From Rubrobacter sp. (GTDB taxonomy: Bacteria; Actinomycetota; Rubrobacteria; Rubrobacterales; Rubrobacteraceae): a DNA stretch of 6,886 bases. The stretch is taken from contig JADDPV010000245.1 in assembly GCA_016781705.1 (NCBI GenBank), positions 1 to 6,886 on the forward strand, written 5' to 3'. The position numbers and the translations under genes are program-made. The notes under the pieces were generated by a model. That model did no database searches and was not told the origin of the DNA. It worked only from the letters and a program-made list of their open reading frames with translations. Of this stretch, positions 6,501-6,886 are shown piece by piece. How positions within the stretch are numbered: the first letter of the stretch is position 1; each line of letters opens with the position of its first letter.

Positions 6501-6886
6501 TTACATCCGCAGGTCATCGAGGAACTCCGAAGGAGCGCCACCGCTTGTCACCAGCAGGTAATCCCTTGCACGGGTGCAGGCGACGTAAAGCAAGTGGCGC
6601 TCCGTGTCATAGACTTCGGCCAAATCCGCGTCGTCGGCTACCGTCTCGATCCGGTCTTGTGACGGAATCACCTCGTCGTCACAGGCCATCACGACGACGG
6701 CAGGGAACTCCAGCCCCTTCGGCAAGGTGCATGGTGCTAATCGAAACGTGCCCGCTGGTCGTCTGGACGTTCTCGTCGAGTACCTTGTGCTGGAGCCCGG
6801 CGTCCTCGACTGCCGCACGAGCTCGCTCCAGCTCCGCGGGAGAACGAACAAAGATTCCTATCTCGTGTGACACGACGCCTTCGCTG
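6501..6886 (-). pseudogene. C-terminal end of a UvrD/Rep-type helicase, frameshifted in motif V
   Basis: Read leftward from the right edge, the frame is already open and gives EIGIFVRSPAELERARAAVE and then VSISTMHLA. It then leaves frame: after HLA the genome reads GAAGGGGCTGGAG where AAG GGG CTG GAG (KGLE) is expected, so one extra base (plus-strand C at about 6720) moves the rest into another frame. That frame continues well as KGLEFPAVVVMACDDEVIP, DLAEVYDTERHLLYVACTRARDYLLVTS and ends EFLDDLRM at TAA (6501-6503). HLAKGLEF..VVV is superfamily 1 helicase motif V and RHLLYVACTRAR is motif VI, which carries the arginine finger. These enzymes are ATP-driven 3'-5' DNA translocases in repair or recombination. 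About 128 residues are in the window; the motor N-terminal part lies beyond the right edge. With this shift the protein would lose motif VI and be inactive. A sequencing error is the main alternative to true decay. Confidence 0.85.

Noticed and set aside
6326..6886. Plus-strand open frame from ATG 6326 to the right edge, with GGAGGG in front
   Set aside because: The purine run abuts the ATG with no spacing, the product resembles no known family, and from 6501 on it is the antisense of the helicase remnant, which explains the open frame in GC-rich DNA.

Overview
The window is GC-rich, with strong G/C bias at third codon positions and AGGAGG-type ribosome binding sites. Together with the gene content this suggests a high-GC Gram-positive bacterium, most likely an actinomycete of the Rubrobacter type. 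That placement is an inference from overall sequence style, not from a marker gene. No rRNA, tRNA, CRISPR array or phage module was seen.

Layout, left to right. (1) 62-845, minus strand: a compact two-gene operon, DUF1330 protein first and then a long-form RidA-like protein, 16 bases apart, each with a good ribosome binding site. (2) 846-1095: intergenic DNA with a small dyad. (3) 1096-1968, plus strand: an IS4/IS5-superfamily DDE transposase whose reading frame is broken at three places. (4) 2053-2483, plus strand: remains of an unrecognised small membrane protein with two in-frame stops and one frame jump. (5) 2484-2581: a leader with a TATACT box, a GC-rich region that can fold in two exclusive ways, and a strong ribosome binding site. 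(6) 2582-5822, plus strand: an intact pair, a DASS/SLC13 (INDY-type) carboxylate transporter followed after one base by a PhoD-like metallophosphoesterase without a signal peptide. (7) 5887-6291, plus strand: a small single-domain cupin with a His-His-Gln-His metal site like that of the manganese cupin hydroxynitrile lyases. (8) 6501-6886, minus strand: the C-terminal end of a UvrD/Rep-type helicase, frameshifted inside helicase motif V and running off the right edge.

How the parts fit. Genes 2582-6291 look like one transcription direction: an organic-acid importer, a cytoplasmic phosphoesterase likely translated in step with it, and a metal cupin 64 bases later. A shared task in carbon or phosphate-ester metabolism is possible but unproven. 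The DUF1330/RidA pair is a separate small-molecule or damage-control type operon. Broken genes (transposase, membrane protein, helicase) lie on both sides of the intact block, so the region looks like accessory DNA shaped by insertion and decay, unless the single-base shifts are sequencing errors. I see no convincing new defence or mobile system; the most unusual items are the transporter-phosphoesterase coupling and its structured leader.
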